From Prorocentrum cordatum (Eukaryota; Sar; Dinophyceae; Prorocentrales; Prorocentraceae): 60,000 bases of DNA. Shown piece by piece: positions 22,076 through 30,639 of the stretch (positions are counted from its first letter, which is position 1; every line of letters begins with the position of its first letter). The position numbers were made by a program, and so were the translations under genes. The stretch covers positions 1-60,000 of the forward strand of contig CAUYUJ010015750.1 in assembly GCA_963575745.1 (NCBI GenBank). The letters are read 5' to 3'. The notes beneath the pieces were generated by a model. It was not told where the DNA came from, ran no database searches, and saw only the letters and a list, made by a program, of their open reading frames with translations.

Positions 22076-22438
22076 GTCTTCGTCGTCGTTGCGCGGGTGG
22101 GGGGAGTCCAAACCCCTCAAGCAATTTCCCTGGGGAAGGGGAGGGGGTGTCTGGAGCCCTGCGAAAAATATCCGGGGAGGGGGGCGGGGGGTCCCCCCCA
22201 CCTCCGTTTGAGAATGATTGGGGGTTGAATCCCCCCCCTGCCAGCAGCGGCACAAGAACGCTCCTTCGGAGGAAGACACGGAGAGAAAACAGGGGAGTTG
22301 GATGCAAAGGGGCAGGACGGGGACGACAGACGGGGGTACGAGGACTGGGGCCGGAGACGGGATGATCGGCCCTCGCCTCGCTACTAGGAGGGGAGAGGGG
22401 GAGGTGGAGAAAAAGAGGGATGTGGGAGAGGCGAGGGG

Positions 22439-22513
22439 GGATGAGGAGAAGGAGGAGGAGGAGGAGGAAGAGGAGGACAAGCAGGAGCAGGAGGGAGGGT
22501 AGTGGAGGATGGC
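22439..22513. repeat. Purine tract beside the LINE-1 3' target duplication
   Basis: GGA-rich on the + strand. It continues, across LINE-1, with the GGA tract at 30606-30640; both belonged to one pre-insertion tract. Confidence 0.75.
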
Positions 22514-22531
22514 GGGGGAAGGGAAAGGGAG
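22514..22531. repeat. LINE-1 target-site duplication, 3' copy
   Basis: GGGGGAAGGGAAAGGGAG, identical over 18 bp to 30588-30605. The bases just outside differ on both sides (c/a on the left, t/g on the right), so the match is exactly 18 bp. Confidence 0.85.
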
Positions 22532-22581
22532 TGACCAGAAGTGACCATGAAGGGACGAGCGTCCGCAAAACTAAACGGGTT

Positions 22582-22615
22582 AGGCGGGGACTAATCCGAC
22601 GATGAGTCCCCGCCT
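22582..22615 (-). promoter_or_regulatory. Hairpin containing the ORF2 stop codon
   Basis: An 11-bp perfect stem, AGGCGGGGACT with AGTCCCCGCCT, closes a 12-nt loop. The ORF2 TAG (22591-22593) falls at the stem-loop junction and only 59 nt of 3' UTR follow it. A 3'-terminal hairpin recognised by the element's own RT is known for several LINEs; that role here is inference. Confidence 0.6.
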
Positions 22616-25600
22616 TCACGGTGAGGGATCCTGGTGGGTCGGCGGGCCGCTCCACCCACACCTCCCTCACAGAAGGGGGGCTGCTGCATTCCACTCTCCT
22701 CCCGAGCCTCCCTCGCACGCTGGACCGCGTCCGAAGCTTCACGCTGCACTCTGGCCAGCTGCACAGCCTTCGGGGGTCCCCTGTGCGAGGGAAAAATGCC
22801 TCGACGAATCCTGTCGAGGTTCTGGGCTCCTTTGGGGGAGGGCTCCTGGCAGGGTCGTGCGAGCCACCTGCCATCGACTGTGGCGGTAAGCCCACAGCAA
22901 ACACAAAAATGCAAGGAAAACTCAGGCCAGTAGAAGATTTTGTGGGACGAGTGGGCCGAGGTGGCCCCAATCAAAATCTCACCAGTCCTCAAGACAAATT
23001 GGCTCCACTCCGACTTCTGGCCTCGGACCTCAGGGGCCAGACCTGGACAAGACTGGCCACAAAACTTGAGTAGCTGGGTGGAGGCTACAATCTGACTGCA
23101 AACCCTACAGCGCCACCTGCTCCCGACCTGCTCACAATCATGAGAGGTGTCCCTCAGGGCAGCAGCCTTCCTGGAGGGGGGGGGCACCCGCACTTTGGCG
23201 AGCCTAGTGGCCTGCCAAGGGTCTACCTGGAGTGAGCACAGCAACGCACGTCGGGCCCTGCGTCTGACAAGGTGGGCGATGCAATCATAGATGTCGGTAC
23301 TGGGGGCAGGCTGGCGAGTATACAGGAGCAAGGCCTCGTCCGCCGCTTTACCCGCAAGGTCATCAGCGCACATGTTGCCAGCAGTGAGGAAAACTTGCCT
23401 AGCACTGAGAGCCTTGCCTGTGTCCTCAAGATGGGCAGCCGTCCACACGACCTGTACTTCAGCCACCCCCCGATGACGCAACGCCACCGCCACCCTGAAC
23501 CACAAGTCCTGATTCGGGCCTAGCTTGCCGTGGGCTCGACCAGCTCTCCAACCATCCAGGACAGGCTGGCAATCAGTGACATAAATGATGGGTCCCGTGG
23601 TTTCTTCCAGAGCGATGGCGAGCGCAGCTATCTCCGCGCGCGACACAGTCTGCCGCGGCCCCAGGAGGGGGGAAGAGACTCCCGCGACTGGCTCCCAGGA
23701 GCCATCCTCAGCCCGACGTATGAGGGCGACTCCAGAGCCACAGCGCCTGCGTCTCGGGTCACTGCTGTATTTCCCCCCTGACCCATCTCCAAAAATGTGG
23801 GGAGGGTCCTGGCCAGGGGCTACACAAAACTCACTGAGGCGAGAGGAGCCGTAGTACGTAAGAGGAGGGGCCTCAAGAGGGTCAAGGAAGACGGGGCAGG
23901 TGAGGTCTCTCGACGGGACTCCTCTCAGCCATAAAGAAGGGTCTGCTTCCCATTGCGCCGTGGCTTGGGAAACCAGTGATTGCGTGCTGCTAAAATCTTG
24001 GTGATCTACATTACACACGCATTGCCATATTCTGTGAAACAAGGTCGCAGGGGCCGCCTTGCACCTTGGACAAGTTACGTCAACCGTGTAGCCACTGTCG
24101 GCTTGGCGCTGACGTGGCCATTGGCCTCCCGAGGCCACGCACAAGGTGAGGCCCCACAGATCCGACTGACCCCGAGACTCGAAGCGGCGGAGTTCCTGCT
24201 GCAGTGGGAGGAGATCGGCTCCTTCTTTCAAACTGTCGCCAGCCTCGTGCCCTGCAGCACCTTGCCACAACTTAGCCTTCATATCAGAAACGAACTCATG
24301 CAACAAGTCTGCATGGTCAGAAATCGGGAGTAAATCATAGTCTGGGTCGCCCATTCGTGGGAACATCCACGCATGCTCCGCATGATCGGGTCGTTCCTGC
24401 AGGTCTGGTTCTCTGGGCTCCCATCCTGCTTCAAGAAGGGTGGCCTGGACTGCAGCTATGGGCCCCCGAATGCCTCTCCACCTTTTGGCGCCAAGCGAAT
24501 CGAGCTGCGACCGAACGATACCCCACGACCGTCGAATACGAGGCTGGAGGGCGGGGAAGCGCTTCCACAGCTGCAGCCAGGCGTCCACCAATTGGCGGCG
24601 CAGTTCCAGGGCGGGATCTCCATCCCCCAGCACAGTCTGCAGAACAGTTGTTAAACATTTGCCCTTGCCCATTCCCGAGACCGTGCGAGCAGCTTGTCGC
24701 CTAAGAAGCAGGACCTGACTCGGTGGCATACCATAAACCTGATGGCCAAAGCTGGCCTGGGGTAAGGCTCCCGTGCGCCAAGCGCCCTGGGTGACTTTCC
24801 TCAAACCAGCCAGCCTGCGCATCTTCACAATCCTAGAAAAACGCCCGCTGGCTTTAGCCATTCTCTGGCGCGCCTTCTTCCGTGTCCGAAAGCGACCTGC
24901 CGCAGTGTCTACACCTAAATCAACTCCAACAGAAGCAAACCTAGCGGGCATCCCTCGGGCTCTGAAAATTCTGGCAATGTGCTTCCCTAGCTCAGGAGAG
25001 GACGCCAAGACAACCGTTTTGTCCGAGACAGTGAGCCTCTTGAGTCTGAATCCCTCCGAGAAAGCTTCAGCTAAACCTTCCATCTCAGAAACGACAGTGG
25101 CCTGGGTGCCCTCGGATCTTGCCACAGTGTCATCGACGAAGGTCCATAACGAGGCCTGAGGGGCTCTAAAGTGCGCAGCCTCCAGCACAGAATGCAAGAA
25201 CACTTTTCCAAGGCAGACTCCATGCGACGATCCAGCCACAATCGAGCGGCCTGGGCAGAACGGCTCGCTGATGACCGAGCCCTCCTTGAGGATGCGCGGC
25301 GCCATGAAGAGCAGGATCTCCATGAGCAGCACCGTGGGAGGGAAGTTGAGCCCCCGCGCCGCAACCACCAGGAGGGTGAAGGAGATGGAGTCGTAAAATT
25401 TGGCAATGTCCAGCAGAACCGTCGCCGTTGCCTTGCCTGTGGTAGCAGAGGCCTCATCCATGAGGCTTCTCGTCATCGCAGCTCTCAGGGCGCTGCTGCC
25501 TCTGATGGCCGTGTCCCAGAAAGCAGAGAGTCCATCTGACCAACTCGAGGTGACCGAACTGCGCGCCTGGCTCCACGTCTTGCAGCATTGCGGCAACATG

Positions 25601-28600
25601 CCCAGTACTCTCGTGCCTCCAGCTGGCTTCGGAATAACCGCACAAATAGTAGCTAACCATGCTGTCGGCCAAGTTTGCAGTAGCTCCGCTTGATTGAGGA
25701 TACACGTGAGCTCCGACAGTCCAGCTTGAGGCATGCGTTGAAGGTCAACTGGGCCCAAGCCATCAACTCCTCTAGCTTTGTTTGGCGATTGTCGTCTAAG
25801 TATCGATTCAATCTGTCCTTCATTCAGTGGTGGCAAGGGGTCATCACGAGCATCCCTGGCCAATCCCTCCAACGTCCATAGCAAGTGCTCCCTGCTGTCA
25901 TTATCCTCCTGCCACACTGCCTGCCAAAAGTCCTTCTTCGTGCGAATGAGTACGCAAGGGTCGGCGGTGTCCACGCCATCTCTGATGATCTCACGAGGAA
26001 GTGGGTCAGGGGGAGGAGCACGAACGTGACGATGAATAGCACCTGGCCTCTTAGCCCACATCTGCTTCGCCCAGTCCATGAAGGCTTGGCGAGACTTGAC
26101 TAATGAGCGCCCCTGGGCTCGGTCGACCCACGTGTTGGTGTGCACCTGGAGCTGCTCCAACTCAGTCTGGCTGAGGTGCGGCACCTGCAGGGCAGCGTCC
26201 TTCCACTCTTGCACTGTGGTGGTCAAGGCCTTTTTCCCGAAGAATTCCTGCTGCTTGGCGTCTGTCAGGCCCTGGACCATGGACCGAAAGCCCGCGAGGC
26301 ACTTCTCCGCCTCTGGAGGGTCCTTGCCTGAGCGTGTCAAGGCCACGCCTCGAGCAAGCAGTGTGGAGGCGATCCCCCACCATTCTGCTACAGGGTCGCA
26401 CATGTGAGGCCGACCTGGGGCAGGGCGCATCTTCCTCCATGAAATTGAATACCCTTGCCCTCTGCCTAGAAACACAACTGGGTCCTCCACATCGCTGACC
26501 GCAACAATAGACCGCTCCAAGGTAGTGACCCATCGTCCATATCGATTATCCAAGGTAGAGCGTTGAGTGGGCCTCCAGGTCGACAGGGGGCCTGTCGACA
26601 ACTGTGCTGCCGCTGTTCGTGGTCTGAAGGCATCCTGCTCCAATTCGCCATAGATCTTGGGCCATTCTTCCTGCTCCAACTTGAACGCGACCTTGGGGCC
26701 TTCTGGCTGTGGCTCCTGAGATGGCAGGTCATCGAAGGCCTCGCGCAGATCTTCGGGGAGTTCCTGTCTGCGTGCATCTGCCACCTGCTTGCGCTTCTGG
26801 GATCGCTTGCTGTCAGGGTTTGGCTCTTGCTGAGGGCGGTTGGCCCTGGGTAGCGGTTCTGGAAGCTCCAACGACCTATGCCACCAAGTACGCTTGGCGT
26901 CCAGCACATCAATGGCAATAGCGCAATGAGTCTTCCAAGGGACAGCTAAAACCTGCCTGAGCCTGATGCGGTCAGAAGTAAGCTGCTTAGAGACAATGGC
27001 AAAATCATACATGCGTCCCTGGCCCTTGTCGCACGTGAACTTGCAGTTAGGAAGCGCTATCCGACCTCTGAGTCTGTCAACCCATCCACTATCCACTAGT
27101 GTCTGCGGTTCGTTGTTCCAGTCCGCCACAATCACCCAAGGATCTGCCAGAGCTTTGGTAAAAGCGCCCAATGCCACCAACACCTCATTGTTGTACTGAG
27201 CAATCCCCAGCGACGGTAGCAAGTACGCTGCAATGTAGACAAGGTTGCCCGACTTGAGGTGTAGCGTGGTGGCCGAGAAGCCTTTAAAGGGATCCATGCG
27301 CGAGTCGGCAATCGCCTGGTCCCTCAATCGATCAAACTGTGTAGCGGCCAAGTGACAGCGCGTGAGGAGCCACTCCCCTGCCGAGATGCCTGAGTCCGAC
27401 CTCCCAGACGCAAAGCCTGCCTTGAAAGAGAGCCTCCACCCGTCCTTCCTGAGTTCCTCTGTCCAGTGGGCGCACTTGGTGTCGGGGACATGCGTCTCGA
27501 CCAGCCCCACTATGGCGTAGGTGTGCTTGTGACTGTTCACAAAGCTGCGAACCTTGGCGCCCCATTCGGTGATGTTCGCGAAGAGCATCGTCACATGCTC
27601 GTCGGACGTACAGTGCTGCAGAACTGCTGGCTCTTCGTGTGTGGGCGCGCTATCACCAGCGTGGGTCTGTCTGCCACGTTGCTGCGTTCCTGACTCCGTA
27701 TTACAGTCCCGAGGACGAGCGGCATCCAGCCAAGGCAGACTCGACGAGGAGTCCCCCAAGACACCCAAGATCGCAGGCTCAGGGCCTCCAAGGCAAACCT
27801 CCCGAGACGGGGTGGGGCTGGAGCCTATGGCGTCAGGCCTGCATCCTATGTTAGACTCCACAGTACAAAGCTCCCCCTCGTCCCCGAACTGGTCATCCAG
27901 GTTGGCGAAGGGGTCAGCATCTGGATCGTCCAAGTCGGCACACCGAGCTCCAACTCCGTCCACAGGCAGAGGAGCACACCGATAACCGTCAGGAGCATCA
28001 GAAGGCTTATGTTGCATGGCATGTGGAACCGTACTTTGATTGGCCTGTCCCAGACTGGTCTCCGCATCCGCCAACATCACCAGGTGAGCAATGCAAGCGT
28101 CAACGTCTGCCTGATCATCCTCTGAGTCGGGCTGTCTGGGGCGAGGAAGCCGCACCGTAGGGAAAGCCGAGCCCAAAAGCCTCCTGAACATGGCTCTCAG
28201 CTCATCCAAGTGCTCCCAGTGGCGGCGCTGCAACTGTACACGTCTCTCAATGGGCGCCGTACGAAGCCGATCAAGGAAGGCCGCTCGCCTGGGCTCAGAC
28301 TGCCTCCATGCCGACTCACATAATTCTTCCATGACAGATTGCAAGGTGCGGCCTGGAAACCAGGCCTGCAACAAACGGCGCAAGGGCTCGTTCCCTTGTC
28401 GCTCAAGGATCGTGTGCAGAAACGCCTCGCACCAAAGCCGCCAGTCACCACTTCCTGCGTTTAGCCCAAGATGTATGTCAAACCAAGCCGCTGCCCATTC
28501 TCTGAGGTCAGCTCGCATATCTGCATAGTCCTGCACTGCCATCGCTCTGGTCTCGTCAGCAGGCGGCAGGCCCATGGCCTGTGGTGACTCGGCTGCCGTC

Positions 28601-29196
28601 TCGTCATCACCAATGCTGCCAGCCTCCCAAGGTAGGCGAGTCCAGCAAACTCCTGTGCCCCCACCCACACGCGCTGAGACCCCCGCCTCCTGTGGAGAGG
28701 GTGCCCTGGCGGGTGGAAAGCACAGGTGCGACTGTGAACCTGCACTGCTCTGGGCAGCCCAGGATTTACGTTCTGACGCCTGAAGCCCTCCAGCTGCCTG
28801 AGTAACTGACCGTGTGGAAGGCGATGCCTCAGGAAGGACGTGGCTCCTATGAGTACCCGTAGCACCTGTGGCGCCAGGCGGGCTCGCCCCCGTCGAAGCC
28901 GTACTGAACGCTGTCCCAGACGGCATAGAACTCGGTGTACACGTCGAAGGGGTCCCCGTCACCACGTCAGAAAGCGAAAGTGGGGCCCAATGCATCATAG
29001 CTCGAACCTTCTGAATTGTGTCCAGCGCTTCGTAGTAGAATTTGTCAGACCACATAGCTCGACCAGAGGGAGCACATGCGTGAGCAAGAACCTGGTATGC
29101 ACATCCAAAGGGAATGTCCGTGTCTGGGTAGCATTGGAATGGCGGTGTGCGCGAGATGAGCTTGAGCACACCAGTTGACACAGATGTCCCTGAATC
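22591..29196 (-). CDS. LINE-1 ORF2 polyprotein: endonuclease, reverse transcriptase, RNase H
   Basis: 2,201 codons counted from the GAT that follows a +1 slip at the ORF1 stop; the first in-frame ATG is at 29055. Domains by residue: EEP endonuclease about 535-780 (N in FANITEWG, E in GLVETHV, D-x-N in VADWNNEP, then MYDFAIVS and THCAI); RT about 1180-1420, motif A LLDIAKFYDSI near 1262, motif C TFVDDT near 1354; a CPRCK..H..C zinc motif near 1710; RNase H about 1800-1950 with D (FGDGSG), E (SRAEIAAL), D (VTDCQP) and D (CADDLAGKAA); C-terminal Cys cluster HFCVCCGL near 2100. The protein would nick target DNA, copy the RNA and remove it. Motif C is FVDD rather than YADD. The open frame also runs back through ORF1 to 30441, but that part is a shadow of ORF1. 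Confidence 0.92.
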   Translation of the reverse strand, partial: DSGTSVSTGVLKLISRTPPFQCYPDTDIPFGCAYQVLAHACAPSGRAMWSDKFYYEALDTIQKVRAMMHWAPLSLSDVVTGTPSTCTPSSMPSGTAFSTASTGASPPGATGATGTHRSHVLPEASPSTRSVTQAAGGLQASERKSWAAQSSAGSQSHLCFPPARAPSPQEAGVSARVGGGTGVCWTRLPWEAGSIGDDETAAESPQAMGLPPADETRAMAVQDYADMRADLREWAAAWFDIHLGLNAGSGDWRLWCEAFLHTILERQGNEPLRRLLQAWFPGRTLQSVMEELCESAWRQSEPRRAAFLDRLRTAPIERRVQLQRRHWEHLDELRAMFRRLLGSAFPTVRLPRPRQPDSEDDQADVDACIAHLVMLADAETSLGQANQSTVPHAMQHKPSDAPDGYRCAPLPVDGVGARCADLDDPDADPFANLDDQFGDEGELCTVESNIGCRPDAIGSSPTPSREVCLGGPEPAILGVLGDSSSSLPWLDAARPRDCNTESGTQQRGRQTHAGDSAPTHEEPAVLQHCTSDEHVTMLFANITEWGAKVRSFVNSHKHTYAIVGLVETHVPDTKCAHWTEELRKDGWRLSFKAGFASGRSDSGISAGEWLLTRCHLAATQFDRLRDQAIADSRMDPFKGFSATTLHLKSGNLVYIAAYLLPSLGIAQYNNEVLVALGAFTKALADPWVIVADWNNEPQTLVDSGWVDRLRGRIALPNCKFTCDKGQGRMYDFAIVSKQLTSDRIRLRQVLAVPWKTHCAIAIDVLDAKRTWWHRSLELPEPLPRANRPQQEPNPDSKRSQKRKQVADARRQELPEDLREAFDDLPSQEPQPEGPKVAFKLEQEEWPKIYGELEQDAFRPRTAAAQLSTGPLSTWRPTQRSTLDNRYGRWVTTLERSIVAVSDVEDPVVFLGRGQGYSISWRKMRPAPGRPHMCDPVAEWWGIASTLLARGVALTRSGKDPPEAEKCLAGFRSMVQGLTDAKQQEFFGKKALTTTVQEWKDAALQVPHLSQTELEQLQVHTNTWVDRAQGRSLVKSRQAFMDWAKQMWAKRPGAIHRHVRAPPPDPLPREIIRDGVDTADPCVLIRTKKDFWQAVWQEDNDSREHLLWTLEGLARDARDDPLPPLNEGQIESILRRQSPNKARGVDGLGPVDLQRMPQAGLSELTCILNQAELLQTWPTAWLATICAVIPKPAGGTRVLGMLPQCCKTWSQARSSVTSSWSDGLSAFWDTAIRGSSALRAAMTRSLMDEASATTGKATATVLLDIAKFYDSISFTLLVVAARGLNFPPTVLLMEILLFMAPRILKEGSVISEPFCPGRSIVAGSSHGVCLGKVFLHSVLEAAHFRAPQASLWTFVDDTVARSEGTQATVVSEMEGLAEAFSEGFRLKRLTVSDKTVVLASSPELGKHIARIFRARGMPARFASVGVDLGVDTAAGRFRTRKKARQRMAKASGRFSRIVKMRRLAGLRKVTQGAWRTGALPQASFGHQVYGMPPSQVLLLRRQAARTVSGMGKGKCLTTVLQTVLGDGDPALELRRQLVDAWLQLWKRFPALQPRIRRSWGIVRSQLDSLGAKRWRGIRGPIAAVQATLLEAGWEPREPDLQERPDHAEHAWMFPRMGDPDYDLLPISDHADLLHEFVSDMKAKLWQGAAGHEAGDSLKEGADLLPLQQELRRFESRGQSDLWGLTLCVASGGQWPRQRQADSGYTVDVTCPRCKAAPATLFHRIWQCVCNVDHQDFSSTQSLVSQATAQWEADPSLWLRGVPSRDLTCPVFLDPLEAPPLTYYGSSRLSEFCVAPGQDPPHIFGDGSGGKYSSDPRRRRCGSGVALIRRAEDGSWEPVAGVSSPLLGPRQTVSRAEIAALAIALEETTGPIIYVTDCQPVLDGWRAGRAHGKLGPNQDLWFRVAVALRHRGVAEVQVVWTAAHLEDTGKALSARQVFLTAGNMCADDLAGKAADEALLLYTRQPAPSTDIYDCIAHLVRRRARRALLCSLQVDPWQATRLAKVRVPPPSRKAAALRDTSHDCEQVGSRWRCRVCSQIVASTQLLKFCGQSCPGLAPEVRGQKSEWSQFVLRTGEILIGATSAHSSHKIFYWPEFSLHFCVCCGLTATVDGRWLARPCQEPSPKGAQNLDRIRRGIFPSHRGPPKAVQLARVQREASDAVQRAREAREESGMQQPPFCEGGVGGAARRPTRIPHREGGDSSSD

Positions 29197-29200
29197 AGGT
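29193..29200 (-). promoter_or_regulatory. Candidate +1 frameshift site at the ORF1 stop
   Basis: Sense ACC TGA TTC. Reading ACC, skipping T and continuing GAT TCA GGG enters ORF2. This is the antizyme layout (UCC UGA U) with A for U at the first base. ORF2 has no ATG until 29055, while its frame already looks coding from here. Confidence 0.5.
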
Positions 29201-30421
29201 AGCTGCTGGGCCCTCGTGGTTGGGGCCCCCCCTGCGCTCGAACTTGGCCAATCGCTCGCGGACAGAGGCGAACTGTGCCTGCTGCTCTGGTCGGGAGACC
29301 TGTCCCTCTGAGCCTTGGCCAAGGGGCTCAGCCGTGGTCTCCGCGCCATCACCACCAGCACTAGCTGTCTCTGGCTGGGAACCCTCTGCGCCTCCAGGCT
29401 TGGACTGGGGTTCCTTGTCTTCGACATCCTGCACGCGCCGACGTTTGGCGAGTAGCCGCATCTTCTGTGATTCATGCTCCTGGACCACGCGCTTGGCCTC
29501 GTCCAGCGCTGAGGAGAACAGATCCTTGGCCTTCGTGGAAAGGAGCTCCCGCAACTGTGTGGTGCGTTCTTCGATCCGTAGGCGATCCTCCTCGTCCAGC
29601 TCCAATCCTTCAGGCATGTCTGAAAGGAGGCCCAGATCGAAGTCCAGGGTGCCCACCTTGCCAGAAACGAGGTCCTCCAGCTTGATCCGCGCAGGCACAG
29701 GTCCAGGTTCAGGTGTGGTAGCTTTGCCCGTGGCCGCGAGCTTGCGGGCGAGCTCCGCGTGCTGGGTGTCCATGATCTCCAACTCTGCACGAAGGCCCAT
29801 GATGTAGTTCTCGTGCTCCTGCAGCTGGGCCTTCCACTTGTCGTGCTTATCCAGTTCACGAGAGAGCCGTTGAAGGAGCTTGTCACATTCACGTCGCGAT
29901 TCTGCCAGTCGCTGTTCCATGGTCTTCTCGATGACTGGGGGGGCAGGCTTTGCCAGGATGTTGATGCGCGCCTGAACCCGCGTGGCCAAGTTCTTGTCGC
30001 CCGTCTTGTTGGCGATGGCCAGCAGAGAACCCAACTCAGCAGCATCCAGACCATCAAGGTTCGTCCAAGCCAGTGCTGGCGTGGAGGAATTCGGCCCTGG
30101 CTGGAGGCCGGCGGCCAGCGGCAGACGGTGCTCTGAACTCTGACGGCTGTCATTCCACGACTTGTCTGATCCTGACCACGACCTGCCTGCCCGAGACGGC
30201 CAGTGCTGCGGCTGGGTCCATCCTGGCTCTGGTGTGCGATATGAGAAACAATGTTTGCACCACTGCCATCTTTCCTCGTTGCGTGCACATCCGCACTGAC
30301 CACATCGCCACGCGGGCCCTGAGACAGGGGGCCTGTGTAGCTTGCGTCGCACAACAGTGGCTTTCTTATTCGTCGACCCGTCCGCTCGCCAAGGGGCTGA
30401 GAGCAAATCATCCGTTCCCAT
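29195..30421 (-). CDS. LINE-1 ORF1 protein (zinc finger plus coiled coil)
   Basis: 408 aa from the first ATG of the leader-capped transcript, 144 nt after the leader. Residues 38-58 hold W-x-C-x2-C-x11-C-x2-C (Cys 40, 43, 55, 58), resembling a RanBP2-type zinc finger. Residues about 161-229 are a heptad-rich coiled coil (EQRLAESRRECDKLLQRL). An acidic region and a Lys/Arg patch (LLAKRRRV) follow, then a low-complexity tail. LINE ORF1 proteins bind the element RNA and form ribonucleoprotein particles; this architecture fits but has no RRM. It ends ACC-TGA-T, where ORF2 continues in the +1 frame. Confidence 0.88.
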   Translation of the reverse strand: MGTDDLLSAPWRADGSTNKKATVVRRKLHRPPVSGPAWRCGQCGCARNEERWQWCKHCFSYRTPEPGWTQPQHWPSRAGRSWSGSDKSWNDSRQSSEHRLPLAAGLQPGPNSSTPALAWTNLDGLDAAELGSLLAIANKTGDKNLATRVQARINILAKPAPPVIEKTMEQRLAESRRECDKLLQRLSRELDKHDKWKAQLQEHENYIMGLRAELEIMDTQHAELARKLAATGKATTPEPGPVPARIKLEDLVSGKVGTLDFDLGLLSDMPEGLELDEEDRLRIEERTTQLRELLSTKAKDLFSSALDEAKRVVQEHESQKMRLLAKRRRVQDVEDKEPQSKPGGAEGSQPETASAGGDGAETTAEPLGQGSEGQVSRPEQQAQFASVRERLAKFERRGGPNHEGPAAT

Positions 30422-30545
30422 CGGCGTGCCGTGGTAGGCAAGAATAAGAAGGTACGTTAGTATGCCTGGCAACGCCAGGAGAGCAGTTGGGGCCGCGTGC
30501 ACCTGAGAGGTGCCCCCTTGCCAGAATGCTCACGTCCGCTGCTGA

Positions 30546-30565
30546 CGCTCGGGCCACGCTACGGA
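30546..30565 (-). other. Decayed second DinoSL
   Basis: Directly after the intact leader the minus strand repeats TCCGTAGC exactly, then GTGGCCCGAGC where a leader would have CATTTTGGCTCAAG. This fits an older leader with a short deletion, though only 8 bases are exact. Confidence 0.5.
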
Positions 30566-30587
30566 CTTGAGCCAAAATGGCTACGGA
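30566..30587 (-). other. Intact DinoSL at the 5' terminus of LINE-1
   Basis: Minus strand matches the whole 22-nt dinoflagellate spliced-leader exon, with T at the variable first position and core CCGTAGCCATTTTGGCTCAA. Its first base directly abuts the 18-bp target duplication. In dinoflagellates this exon is added to mRNAs by trans-splicing; a genomic copy at an insertion junction marks reverse-transcribed mRNA. No donor GT follows, so this is not an SL RNA gene. Confidence 0.95.
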
Positions 30588-30605
30588 GGGGGAAGGGAAA
30601 GGGAG
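30588..30605. repeat. LINE-1 target-site duplication, 5' copy
   Basis: Identical to 22514-22531 and immediately adjacent to the leader. Confidence 0.85.
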
Positions 30606-30639
30606 GAGGAGGAGGGCGAGGAGGAGGAGGGAATCTGAA

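Larger units (their letters stand above)
22532..30587 (-). mobile_element. LINE-1, complete non-LTR retrotransposon (8,056 bp)
   Basis: Bounded by a perfect 18-bp target duplication. Minus-sense order: spliced leader as the first 22 nt, a decayed second leader, a 5' UTR, ORF1 (29195-30421), ORF2 (22591-29196) with endonuclease, reverse transcriptase, zinc-knuckle, RNase H and a C-terminal Cys-rich domain, then a 59-nt 3' UTR that ends in a TGGTCACTTC/TGGTCA partial direct repeat with no poly-A. RNase H after RT is typical of I/R1/Tad-type LINEs. Both ORFs are free of stops, so it may be recent or active. Confidence 0.93.

Noticed and set aside
22439-22513. TCC tracts as the 3' tail of the LINEs
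   Set aside because: For LINE-1 the tract lies outside the target duplication, so it is target DNA rather than tail.
29197-30441. The ORF2 frame stays open through ORF1 up to 30441, which would give one 2,616-residue protein
   Set aside because: This upstream part overlaps ORF1 in another frame, has no ATG at 30441 (codon TTG) and reads as an Arg/Ser/Trp-rich shadow. ORF1 has the zinc finger, coiled coil and first ATG.
30422-30502. Longer ORF1 start at 30502
   Set aside because: The codon there is GTG. The first ATG after the leader is at 30421.
30566-30587. An SL RNA gene
   Set aside because: The leader is followed by AAG and LINE sequence, not by a GT donor, an Sm-site-like stretch and a compact SL RNA body.
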